Shown piece by piece: positions 51,780 through 59,947 of a DNA stretch of 63,152 bases. Origin of the DNA: Caldifarciminota bacterium UBA5631 (GTDB lineage: Bacteria; Hydrothermota; Hydrothermia; UBA1063). The stretch's first letter is position 1; each line of letters opens with the position of its first letter. The stretch spans positions 61,011-124,162 of the forward strand of contig DIJZ01000005.1 of assembly GCA_002421425.1 (NCBI GenBank). Reading direction: 5' to 3'. The position numbers and the translations under genes are program-made. A model generated the notes under the pieces. It saw only the letters and a program-made list of their open reading frames with translations. It had not been told where the DNA came from and made no database searches.

Positions 51780-52367
51780 ATGGAAAGAATTGTAATTGAT
51801 ACAAGCGTATTTACAAATCCAGATGTTTACACTATTTTCGGCGGAAGTGTGAAAGACGCCTTCAAAAACTTCGTCAAGCTTGCAAAAAAATTGAAAAAAG
51901 AGTACGAATTTTATATGCCTCCATCTGTCTTCGAAGAGCTGAGCCTATTTCTTGGTGAAAACGAAATGCCAGGAGAAACGGACCTTGTGCTCAGGTTAAA
52001 ATCTCCTCAACGTTTTAACATTGAAGTACCTGGATTTCTGCTTTATGAACTCATTGAAGAGGTGCGAAACCGCATTAACAAAGGCTTGAGGGTAGCAGAG
52101 GAAGCAGTTCTCGTTGCTGAAAAACAGAGTAAGGAAAAGATCATTAATAGACTTAGAAATAAGTACAGAGAGGCGTTAAGAAGTGGAATTATAGACTCAA
52201 CAGAGGATGTGGACCTGATTCTTCTCGCTCTTGAGCTTGGTGCTGCAATTGTCTCTGCGGATGAAGGCGTGAGAAAATGGGCCGAAAAGCTTGGCGTTCG
52301 GTTTATAAATCCAAAGGCCCTTGGAAATGTTCTACTTTCTAATCATAAAGGGGAAAACCGCGAGTAA
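51780..52367 (+). CDS. PIN-domain RNA ligase partner protein
   Basis: The 195-residue protein has a PIN nuclease-type core: D7 in RIVIDTSVF, E in PPSVFEELS, and acidic residues in STEDVDLILLALELGAAIVSADEGVRKW. The length and the FTNPDVYTIFGGS segment match the archaeal-type family annotated as RNA ligase partner. The name comes from its repeated neighbourhood with Pab1020-type RNA ligase, which is what lies next to it here. It may trim or cut RNA before sealing; this is unproven. It has its own leaderless promoter and converges on the ligase gene with a 29-base overlap. Confidence 0.82.
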   Translation: MERIVIDTSVFTNPDVYTIFGGSVKDAFKNFVKLAKKLKKEYEFYMPPSVFEELSLFLGENEMPGETDLVLRLKSPQRFNIEVPGFLLYELIEEVRNRINKGLRVAEEAVLVAEKQSKEKIINRLRNKYREALRSGIIDSTEDVDLILLALELGAAIVSADEGVRKWAEKLGVRFINPKALGNVLLSNHKGENRE

Positions 52368-53433
52368 GTCTGGACAACCTTGTTGTCGCCTTTAAGAAAG
52401 TCTTTTCAAGGGTTACTTTGAATTTTGAGCCTTCTTTCTCAATTGAAATCAATCGAGTCTTTATGAGAGATGAAGCCCTGTTCTCAAGTTTTATGAACTC
52501 TTCTACATTCTCTGGATGATTAAAATAAAGTACGTACTGCCGAGATATGCTTCCCTTCCTCTGAAACTCTTCCACGACCTCAGCGAAGCCTTTGATGAGA
52601 ATCTTCCCAGTTCTTTCAGCGTCTGAGTTTTTTTGGTAATTCAACTCGCGAGAAGAGAGGACATAGCGCACAATTCTCTGAATGAAAAACTCCGCTGGTA
52701 ATTCGAGCAGAAGGTCAATATCAACTTCTATATCTTTGATATTGATTTCAGGCGTCGCATATTTGTAATATTTCTGATTCTTTTCCGAAGATTTAAATAC
52801 GATACCTTCAATACCCCTGTTGTTTAGTTCCAATACGAGTGACTTTATGCGTTCGAACTCCTCCGAAGTATAGATCCCATACTTCTCAACCTGCGGAATT
52901 TGATATTTGTCTGCAAATTCATAACGTTCTTGGGGTAGAAAATACCTGGACTCCTTAAGATCGAAAATGTCAAAAAGTCTGAATCCAATGTCAAATTCAA
53001 TGTAAGGGGGGTGAAGTTCCATATATGGGTTGTTCGGCCCAACAATTTCTCCGAAAAGAATATATTCTGGAACTTGTCGAAAGAATCCCTTAAAGTCGTA
53101 TAAATCCATAAGCCTATCAGTGCTAAAGGGGCAGATAAATCCACCTCTTGTAACAGCCACAGGGTTGCCTTCGTGGTGTGTTACTCTTACATTGTATCCA
53201 TCTGCTTTTTCTTCTATGTAGAAAGGTTCTCTGAAAAATTTTTTCAACCCTTCCTCAAGAATGAAAAGCCTTCCAATTTTTGGGTAAGCGGGAACTATCT
53301 TTTTATTATCAAAAACTACTGTGCCTCTTTTGTAAGGTCTTGCGTCGTCCACAAACCGAATATATTTGATTCCTCTGTAACCTTCTTCTACTGCTTTTTT
53401 CTGATTCAAATATTCTCCAAAGGATTCGAACAT
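52339..53433 (-). CDS. ATP-dependent RNA ligase, Pab1020 (Rnl3) family
   Basis: The 364-residue enzyme joins RNA ends through a lysine-AMP intermediate. Motif I is K76-A-D-G in EEKADGYNVRV, motif III is FGEIVG (127-132) and motif IV is EGIVFKS near 206. The C-terminal part, rich in charged helices, matches the dimerisation domain of the archaeal family. These ligases are found mainly in archaea and a few thermophilic bacteria, so gene transfer is likely. It overlaps the PIN partner tail to tail. Confidence 0.88.
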   Translation of the reverse strand: MFESFGEYLNQKKAVEEGYRGIKYIRFVDDARPYKRGTVVFDNKKIVPAYPKIGRLFILEEGLKKFFREPFYIEEKADGYNVRVTHHEGNPVAVTRGGFICPFSTDRLMDLYDFKGFFRQVPEYILFGEIVGPNNPYMELHPPYIEFDIGFRLFDIFDLKESRYFLPQERYEFADKYQIPQVEKYGIYTSEEFERIKSLVLELNNRGIEGIVFKSSEKNQKYYKYATPEINIKDIEVDIDLLLELPAEFFIQRIVRYVLSSRELNYQKNSDAERTGKILIKGFAEVVEEFQRKGSISRQYVLYFNHPENVEEFIKLENRASSLIKTRLISIEKEGSKFKVTLEKTFLKATTRLSRLTRGFPLYD

Positions 53434-53440
53434 GTAAAGG

Positions 53441-54268
53441 TTATTCTTTCAACCCTGTACGGGCATAACTTTCTATGATCTGTCGTTGAGCAATGAAGAA
53501 AAGAATTACAAGAGGGAAAATTGCTAATGTTGAAGCTGCCATCAGGGCAGGATAATTTGTGGTTTCTCCCTGTGCAAAGTAAGCAAGGCCCACCTGAATA
53601 GGTCTCAGTCTGTCTTTATTTATAACCATCAATGGCCACATAAATGTATTCCAGCTTGATATGAATTCAAATATAACCATGGTTGTTATAGCAGGTCTTA
53701 TTAAAGGGACGATAATCTGAAAGAGGAATCTCAATCTTGAACAACCATCAATGACTGCCGCGTCGTAAAGATCTTTTGGTATTGTTCTCATGTTTTGCCG
53801 CAACAGGAAAATGCTGAAGATACTGACAGTCCATGGAACAATCATAACCTGAAGTGTGTCAAGCCATCCTAATCGTTGAACTACGAGAAATAGTGGAATT
53901 ATGTAAACTGGCATTGGAACCATCATTAGCGAAAGGAACCCCATAAATATGACATCTCTTCCTTTGAACTGAATCCATGAAAAGGCATAAGCCGCGAGAA
54001 GAGCGGTGAGAAGCGAGCCAGCGATAGTAAGAATTGCGGTAATAAAAGAAATATACATATATCTCGGAAACGATATCTTGGTCAAAACTGTCTTATAAGA
54101 GCTGAGTGAAACAGTTCTTGGAATCCACGTTGGTGGAACCGTTATAGATTCAGCAGGAGTCTTAAAAGAAGTGGTTATCATCCAGTAGAAAGGCAGTATT
54201 GAAAAAAGGGCAAAAATTACAAGGAGTAAATATACCACGACCTTCCAGGTGCTTATCTTAGACTTCAT
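53441..54268 (-). CDS. Carbohydrate ABC transporter permease, MalG type
   Basis: The 275-residue inner-membrane protein has six hydrophobic helices and the EAA loop DAAVIDGCSRLRFLFQIIVP, which contacts the ATPase. It pairs with the upstream MalF-type permease for uptake of a sugar or sugar-like compound. The ATG at 54268 is chosen over a GTG at 54286 because AGAGGG lies at the right distance; it overlaps the malF-like gene by 11 bases. The binding protein and ATPase genes are not adjacent. Confidence 0.9.
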   Translation of the reverse strand: MKSKISTWKVVVYLLLVIFALFSILPFYWMITTSFKTPAESITVPPTWIPRTVSLSSYKTVLTKISFPRYMYISFITAILTIAGSLLTALLAAYAFSWIQFKGRDVIFMGFLSLMMVPMPVYIIPLFLVVQRLGWLDTLQVMIVPWTVSIFSIFLLRQNMRTIPKDLYDAAVIDGCSRLRFLFQIIVPLIRPAITTMVIFEFISSWNTFMWPLMVINKDRLRPIQVGLAYFAQGETTNYPALMAASTLAIFPLVILFFIAQRQIIESYARTGLKE

Positions 54269-55202
54269 AGTAAACCCTCTTTTCACTAACTTTCCGTTGA
54301 TATATCGTTATTATTAGGATAATAACAAAGAACACAAAGGCTATTGCAGAACCGTATCCTACCTGATATTCCTCATAACCCTTGCGGTAGAGATAGTAAA
54401 TTACCACGGAGGTTTTCCCCAGTGGGCCTCCAGTGGGTGGACCCGTCATCATCCAGACAGGAGCGAATACTTGAAAGGATGAAATAGTTGTCATTATTAA
54501 AACATAAAAGGTTGTGGGCGAGAGGAGTGGCAACATCACATCCTTTATGATCTGCCATCTACCCGCTCCATCAATCCTCGCTGCTTCGTAGTAAGTTTCA
54601 GATATGTTCTTCAAACCTGCAATAAAAATAACAATGTTGTACCCCAGGGATTTCCACACACTGAGAATTACAAGTGCGAACAAAGCGAGAGATGGTCCTT
54701 CGAGGAAAAACGGGAGGTCCCTTCCAGTAATCATTTCAAAAATTCCTCTCGGTTCTTCAAGCCACTTTAGTGGTGACAGATGAAAAAAGGAGAGTATTGC
54801 ATTGAACAACCCCCGCTGAGGGTTGTACAGCCATTTCCACACTACCGAAACTGCTACGAGGGATGTCACTACTGGCAGGAAGTAAACGGTCCTGAAAAAT
54901 CCGACAGCTTTTATATTCTGGTTAAGAAGGTAAGCAAGAAGCAGAGCAATCAATATGCTGAGTGGTACTGAGAATACCGTGTACATAACCGTATTCCATA
55001 ATGCTTGCCAGAAGTATCTATCTTTAAGTAGAAATTTGTAATTTTGAAGGCCAACAAATCCCTTATCTCCTGCAATGCCCCACTCGTGAAAGGAAATATT
55101 GAAAGCGAGGAGAATCGGAAGTACCTTAAATACTAATAAAATCACTATAGCAGGCAATAGGAATAGGAGCCCGTATAGAATTTCTCTTCTTGAGCTTTGC
55201 AT
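54258..55202 (-). CDS. Carbohydrate ABC transporter permease, MalF type
   Basis: A 314-residue inner-membrane permease with about seven helices, a periplasmic insert of about 40 residues near 130-170, and the EAA loop EAARIDGAGRWQIIKDVMLP. It forms the heterodimer with the MalG-type protein encoded just downstream. The substrate is not known. The ATG at 55202 is 6 bases after a TAAAAT -10 and lacks a ribosome binding site. There is no terminator or binding-protein gene upstream. Confidence 0.9.
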   Translation of the reverse strand: MQSSRREILYGLLFLLPAIVILLVFKVLPILLAFNISFHEWGIAGDKGFVGLQNYKFLLKDRYFWQALWNTVMYTVFSVPLSILIALLLAYLLNQNIKAVGFFRTVYFLPVVTSLVAVSVVWKWLYNPQRGLFNAILSFFHLSPLKWLEEPRGIFEMITGRDLPFFLEGPSLALFALVILSVWKSLGYNIVIFIAGLKNISETYYEAARIDGAGRWQIIKDVMLPLLSPTTFYVLIMTTISSFQVFAPVWMMTGPPTGGPLGKTSVVIYYLYRKGYEEYQVGYGSAIAFVFFVIILIITIYQRKVSEKRVYYEV

Positions 55203-55208
55203 ATGTAA

Positions 55209-55237
55209 ATTTTATCTGGAATCTATAGAAAAATCAA
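55209..55237 (-). promoter_or_regulatory. Promoter of the MalFG-type permeases, leaderless type
   Basis: On the reverse strand, TTGATT (55237-55232) and TAAAAT (55214-55209) are 17 bases apart, and 6 bases remain to the ATG. The same hexamers occur in the PIN-partner promoter. Confidence 0.6.
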
Positions 55238-55252
55238 AAACTTGCCAAAACA

Positions 55253-56005
55253 TCATAGTCCCGTGGGTTCACTAAGGAACGTAATTTCGAGGTCGAAGAT
55301 CTCCTTAAGATGTTGTCCAATGGACTTAAGCCCAAGAGTTTCTGATTGATAATGTCCTAAGAATATCACGTTCATATTATTATCCTTTGCAATTGAGTAA
55401 GAATAATGTCGAGGCTCACCAACGATTAGGACATCTAAGCCCTTTTCTATTGATTCAGGCAATGTGGAGACCGCATCCCCGGAGACAAAAGCGCCTGAGT
55501 TGACTGTATTTTTCCCGAAATTCCAGTATAGAATCGGCGTCCCAATTTTCTCTTCAATTAGCTTAATAAGGCTCTCGAAAGTAATGGGATGTTCCAGAAT
55601 AAATTTCCTCCCAATGTATATTCCGTGGTAACTACCAAATTCTTCAGTATTCACAAATCCAAGCAATCGCATTGCAGATGCATTGTTTCCAAATTCAGGA
55701 TGGATGTCCAGTGGCAAATGGGAAACATAAACAGCAATGTCATTGTCCAGGAGTAATTTAAATTTCTTATACATTGCACCTGTGATGGGTATAGGATTCC
55801 CCCAGTATGGTCCGTGATGAAAAAGGATCATATCGACTTTTTCTTCAACGCCTTTCCTGATGGCAGGAAGATTAAAGTCTACAGCGAGGCCGATTTTCTT
55901 AACATCACCTGAATTCTCGAGAATTAGGCCATTTAAAGATGAATCCGAGATCTCCTTAGTCCTCAAAACATTATCAAGATAATGTGCCATTTCTTTTGCT
56001 TTCAT
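55253..56005 (-). CDS. Nif3-like dinuclear metal centre protein
   Basis: The 250-residue protein belongs to the Nif3/YbgI family, a toroidal hexamer with a two-metal site and an uncertain role (sometimes annotated as GTP cyclohydrolase 1 type 2). The metal ligands are visible: D43 in AVDFN, H63-H64 in LFHHGPYWGN, a later VSHLPLDIHP, and GHYQSETLGLK near the end. Length is typical. TAAGGAGG lies ahead of the ATG. It follows the gdhA terminator. Confidence 0.9.
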   Translation of the reverse strand: MKAKEMAHYLDNVLRTKEISDSSLNGLILENSGDVKKIGLAVDFNLPAIRKGVEEKVDMILFHHGPYWGNPIPITGAMYKKFKLLLDNDIAVYVSHLPLDIHPEFGNNASAMRLLGFVNTEEFGSYHGIYIGRKFILEHPITFESLIKLIEEKIGTPILYWNFGKNTVNSGAFVSGDAVSTLPESIEKGLDVLIVGEPRHYSYSIAKDNNMNVIFLGHYQSETLGLKSIGQHLKEIFDLEITFLSEPTGL

Positions 56006-56017
56006 TTTTATACCTCC

Positions 56018-56054
56018 TTATAAAAAAAACAGGCCCCTTTCCAGGGGCCTGTTT
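56018..56054 (-). terminator. Rho-independent terminator of the nfnS-nfnL-gdhA operon
   Basis: The 12-base stem AAACAGGCCCCT/AGGGGCCTGTTT (56027-56038 and 56043-56054) with a TTCC loop is followed on the reverse strand by a run of T. Confidence 0.88.
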
Positions 56055-56076
56055 CAATGTGTTTCCCATTCTGATA

Positions 56077-57435
56077 TTAGAGGGCACCGTAAGCGAGCAT
56101 CGCCTTGGCAACCTTGATGAAGCCAGCAATGTTTGCACCTGTGAGATAGTCGCCAGGTTTACCGTAGGCTGCAGCCGCATCGAGACAAGTCTGATGAATT
56201 CTCTTCATAATATCCTGAAGTTTTGCATCTACTTCTTCTCTTGACCAGGAAAGGCGAATGCTGTTCTGAGTCATCTCAAGACCTGATGTAGCAACACCAC
56301 CAGCATTTGCAGCCTTTGCAGGTCCGTAAAGTACGCCATGTTCCTGGAATACTTTAATTGCTTCAAGAGTAGATGGCATATTTGCACCTTCTGCCACTGC
56401 CATCACGCCATTCTTCACCAGTGCAAGGGCATGATCTTCGTAAATCTCGTTCTGGGTTGCACATGGGAGAGCAACATCAACCTTTACACCCTCATCCCTT
56501 ATAACATCCCATACTGATTTCTTATCGTAGTATTTTGCCTTTGGATACTTCTCTGTGTATTCTTTAATCCTTCCTCTCTTGACATTTTTAAGTTCCATGA
56601 CAAAGGAAAGTCTTTGTGCATCTATTCCTTCCATATCTACTATTGTTCCATCAGAATCAGACAGGGTAATGACCTTGCCTCCGAACTGGGTTACTCTTTG
56701 ACATGCGTATTGTGCAACATTACCAGAACCACTAATCGCTACTACTTTTCCTCTGAAGTCTGTGCCTTTTGTGGCAAGCATTTCAGCAGTAAAGTAGGTT
56801 AAGCCGTAACCTGTAGCTTCAGGCCTGATTAAGCTTCCACCATATTCAAGCCCCTTACCCGTTAAAACACCGGTATGCTCGTTCATAATCTTTTTGTAGA
56901 ACCCGTACATGTATCCAATCTCTCTTGCGCCCACGCCGATGTCACCAGCTGGAACGTCTGTATCAGGTCCAATGTGCCTGAAAAGTTCACTCATAAATGC
57001 GTAGCAGAATCTCATAACTTCTGCATCAGACTTTCCTTTCGGGTCGAAATCAGAGCCACCTTTGCCTCCACCCATAGGAAGAGTTGTGAGAGCATTCTTG
57101 AAAATTTGCTCGAATCCAAGGAATTTAATTATCCCAAGATTAACGGAAGGGTGGAACCTCAATCCGCCCTTGTATGGACCAATCGCGTTGTTGAATTGAA
57201 CTCTGAAACCTCTATTCACCTGGATGTTCTGATTGTCGTCTTCCCATACGACTCTGAATTGTACTATTCTGTCTGGCTCTACAATTCTCTCATAAATTTT
57301 TGCTTTTACGAACTCGGGGTGCTTTGCCTCCGTTGGTTTGAGTGTTGACAGTACCTCGGTTACTGCCTGAATAAATTCAGGCTGATCTTTATCCTTCTCC
57401 TTTATTTTTGCTATTACATCATCTATTTGGGACAT
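56077..57435 (-). CDS. gdhA: NADP-type glutamate dehydrogenase (hexameric)
   Basis: GdhA aminates 2-oxoglutarate to glutamate with ammonium and NAD(P)H. The 452-residue protein is of the bacterial hexameric group: GGLRFHPSVNLGIIKFLGFE, catalytic lysine K125 in PMGGGKGGSDFDPKGKS, and the nucleotide-binding segment VAISGSGNVAQYACQ. The residue after the second beta strand of the cofactor domain is Ser-Asp-Ser (TLSDSDG), common in NADP-preferring members. It lies 24 bases after nfnL in the same direction. AGGAGG precedes the ATG. Confidence 0.96.
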   Translation of the reverse strand: MSQIDDVIAKIKEKDKDQPEFIQAVTEVLSTLKPTEAKHPEFVKAKIYERIVEPDRIVQFRVVWEDDNQNIQVNRGFRVQFNNAIGPYKGGLRFHPSVNLGIIKFLGFEQIFKNALTTLPMGGGKGGSDFDPKGKSDAEVMRFCYAFMSELFRHIGPDTDVPAGDIGVGAREIGYMYGFYKKIMNEHTGVLTGKGLEYGGSLIRPEATGYGLTYFTAEMLATKGTDFRGKVVAISGSGNVAQYACQRVTQFGGKVITLSDSDGTIVDMEGIDAQRLSFVMELKNVKRGRIKEYTEKYPKAKYYDKKSVWDVIRDEGVKVDVALPCATQNEIYEDHALALVKNGVMAVAEGANMPSTLEAIKVFQEHGVLYGPAKAANAGGVATSGLEMTQNSIRLSWSREEVDAKLQDIMKRIHQTCLDAAAAYGKPGDYLTGANIAGFIKVAKAMLAYGAL

Positions 57436-57459
57436 TTTAATAACCTCCTTTGTTAGTCC

Positions 57460-58905
57460 TTACTGTGCGCTAAAAAGCTCTTCCCAGATATTTGGTTTAT
57501 TCTTGTTATTCAAATAATAATCAATATATTTGGCAGCCGTTTTTCCAGCACCTGCTGCCAAAATAACTGTTGCTGCACCGGTTACGACATCACCCCCCGC
57601 AAAAACACCCGGTTTAGTTGTTGCACCCGTAGTCAAGTTTGCTACAAGAGTACCCCATTTGGGATGTACCTTGAGTCCAGGAGTCGTATTGGCAATAATG
57701 GGAGTGGGCACCTGCCCAATTGCAACGACAACTGTATCAACAGATAGAGGAAATTCTGAACCCTCTATTGGGTAAGGGCGCCTTCTTCCAGACTCATCTG
57801 GTTCACCAAGCGCCATTTTCTGCAGAATAATCGACTTAACCCATCCCTTGTCATCACCTTCATATTTTACTGGATTGACAAGGAACATGAACGCTACACC
57901 TTCTTCCTCAGCATTTTCTACTTCCTCAATCCTCGCAGGTAATTCTTCTTTCGTTCTTCTATAAACAATGTAAACTTTTTCAGCCCCAGCCCTTAGTGCA
58001 CTTCTGGCGGAATCCATAGCCACGTTTCCACCCCCAATTACTGCAACGGTTTTACCTACTTTGATTGGAGTATCGTATTCTGGGAATTTATATGCTCGCA
58101 TGAGGTTAATACGAGTTAAAAACTCATTAGCAGAGTATATTCCTAATAGATTTTCACCTGGGACGCCCATAAATTTCGGCAATCCAGCACCTGTACCTAT
58201 GAAAACAGCCTCGAAACCTTCTTCTGTCATCAACTCGTCTATTGTCCTGGTTCTACCTATGTAGAAATTTGAAAATACTTTTACATTTAAAGATTTTATA
58301 TAGTCGACTTCTCTTTTTACAATTTCTTTAGGTAACCTGAATTGAGGAATCCCGTATACTAAGACACCTCCAGCTTCGTGCAGGGATTCAAAAATGGTGA
58401 CCTCGTATCCCATTTTCGCAAGCTCGCTCGCACACACAAGTCCGGCAGGTCCTGAACCTATGACAGCTACCTTCTTTCCTTTTGGACTATCTATGTAAGG
58501 TTTTTCACTAACACCGAGATTGGCCTCATAGTCTGCAACAAATCTTTCGAGTCTGCCAATTGCAATTGGAGCACCTTTCTTGTGGAGAACGCATTTTAGT
58601 TCACATTGTTCTTCCTGTGGACATACTCTCCCACAAACTGCCGGCAGAGGATTATCCTCCTTAATTATCCTTACAGCTCCAATATAATCTTTCTCAGTAA
58701 TTTTTTTAATAAATTGAGGGATCTTTATGTGAACGGGGCATCCTTCAATGCAAAGCGGCCGAGTGCACTGCAAGCACCTATTAGCTTCCTTTAAAGCTTC
58801 TTCTTCCGAATATCCTAGAGCAACCTCTTCAAAGGTTTTAATTCTTTCTTTTGGACTTCTTTTTGACATTGGGGTTCTATTTAAATCTAACATTTTCCCG
58901 GGCAT
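57460..58905 (-). CDS. NfnL/SudA-like large subunit (GltD-like, NADPH-binding flavoprotein)
   Basis: A 481-residue protein like the small subunit of glutamate synthase. The N-terminal ferredoxin-like part binds two [4Fe-4S] clusters: C44, C47, C52, C56 and C91, C95, C101, C105. The FAD-binding motif GSGPAG is at 150-155, and an NADP-binding GGGNVAMD near 283 is followed by VYRRTKEELPAR. Next to an NfnS-like subunit it should form NfnSL (NADH-dependent reduced ferredoxin:NADP oxidoreductase) or the related sulfide dehydrogenase. Its start overlaps the nfnS-like gene by 19 bases, with GGAGG ahead. A stand-alone glutamate synthase is less likely because no large glutaminase subunit is present. 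Confidence 0.9.
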   Translation of the reverse strand: MPGKMLDLNRTPMSKRSPKERIKTFEEVALGYSEEEALKEANRCLQCTRPLCIEGCPVHIKIPQFIKKITEKDYIGAVRIIKEDNPLPAVCGRVCPQEEQCELKCVLHKKGAPIAIGRLERFVADYEANLGVSEKPYIDSPKGKKVAVIGSGPAGLVCASELAKMGYEVTIFESLHEAGGVLVYGIPQFRLPKEIVKREVDYIKSLNVKVFSNFYIGRTRTIDELMTEEGFEAVFIGTGAGLPKFMGVPGENLLGIYSANEFLTRINLMRAYKFPEYDTPIKVGKTVAVIGGGNVAMDSARSALRAGAEKVYIVYRRTKEELPARIEEVENAEEEGVAFMFLVNPVKYEGDDKGWVKSIILQKMALGEPDESGRRRPYPIEGSEFPLSVDTVVVAIGQVPTPIIANTTPGLKVHPKWGTLVANLTTGATTKPGVFAGGDVVTGAATVILAAGAGKTAAKYIDYYLNNKNKPNIWEELFSAQ

Positions 58906-59744
58906 CTCTTCTCCTCCAATTCTTTCAAAAAAAGTTCGTATGAGTATTTTTCAAGATCTTTGTACATCGCAAGCCTTTTCATAAGGAGGTCAAAATCCAC
59001 AAGATGTGCATCAAATTCTGGACCATCAACACACGCAAACTTAGTTTCTCCTCCGACACTTACTCTGCACACACCACACATACCTGTACCATCTACCATA
59101 ATTGGATTCAGGCTAACGATTGTCTTAATGTTCCATTCCTTCGTTAATTTCGCTACCGAATTCATCATTGGAACAGGTCCAACGGCGAAAACTCTGTCGA
59201 TATGTTTACCCTCTTCCAGTAATTTCTTTAACGCATCAGTAACGAAACCTTTGATCCCTTTCGTTCCGTCGTCAGTGGTCACGTAATATTCATTAGAAAG
59301 GTCTCTTAACTCATTTTCCAAAATTAAGAGATTTTCTGAGCGGGCACCATTGACTACTATAATATAATTCCCCGCTTCGGGTAAAGCCCTGACGAGTGGA
59401 TAGAGCACTGCGGTCCCAAAGCCTCCTCCAAGACAGGCGACTGTTCCAAAATTTTCAATCTCCGTAGGCTTTCCAAGAGGTCCCACAAAATCGTGAATTT
59501 CTTCCCCTTCCTCAAAGAGAGATAAGTGTTTGGTGGACTTTCCAACAACTTGAAAAATGATTGTGACTTCGCCTTTCATTTTGTCAGTTCCGGCGATCGT
59601 TAAGGGGATTCTTTCGCCTTTCTCGTGGGCCCTTAAAATTACAAATTGGCCAGGTTTAGCATTTTTAGCAACATACGGTGCGTAGATTTTCATCAAAGTT
59701 GAATCAGGGCCTAGTTGAATTTTTTCCAGTATTTTAAAACCCAT
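58887..59744 (-). CDS. NfnS/SudB-like small subunit (FAD, [2Fe-2S])
   Basis: A 285-residue ferredoxin-NADP reductase-type subunit. The FAD-binding barrel is at the start (FVILRAHEKGERIPLTI), the NAD-binding domain follows (VACLGGGFGTAVLYPLVRAL), and the [2Fe-2S] site has C223, C226 and C238, with D218 nearby in VDGTGMCGVC. Crystal work on NfnS described an aspartate as fourth ligand, which fits. It bifurcates electrons with NfnL: reduced ferredoxin and NADH together reduce two NADP. GAGGAGG lies before the ATG; a TATAAT at 59796-59791 on the reverse strand could be the -10, but no -35 is convincing. Confidence 0.88.
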   Translation of the reverse strand: MGFKILEKIQLGPDSTLMKIYAPYVAKNAKPGQFVILRAHEKGERIPLTIAGTDKMKGEVTIIFQVVGKSTKHLSLFEEGEEIHDFVGPLGKPTEIENFGTVACLGGGFGTAVLYPLVRALPEAGNYIIVVNGARSENLLILENELRDLSNEYYVTTDDGTKGIKGFVTDALKKLLEEGKHIDRVFAVGPVPMMNSVAKLTKEWNIKTIVSLNPIMVDGTGMCGVCRVSVGGETKFACVDGPEFDAHLVDFDLLMKRLAMYKDLEKYSYELFLKELEEKRCPGKC

Positions 59745-59947
59745 AATAGTTTACCTCCTCTGTTAATTTCTGGGAAAAAATCAAAAACATATTATATACA
59801 TCCGCTCAGTTCTCTTATTTTAAACTTAAAGTGTCGATTGTTCAACTTTCGGAAATAAACCGACAGCCTTCGTAGAGTGCTTCCTTATGTATTTTGCTGT
59901 AGAAGAATTATAGTGTAAAATTATTATTCTTTATTCAGGAGGTGTGT

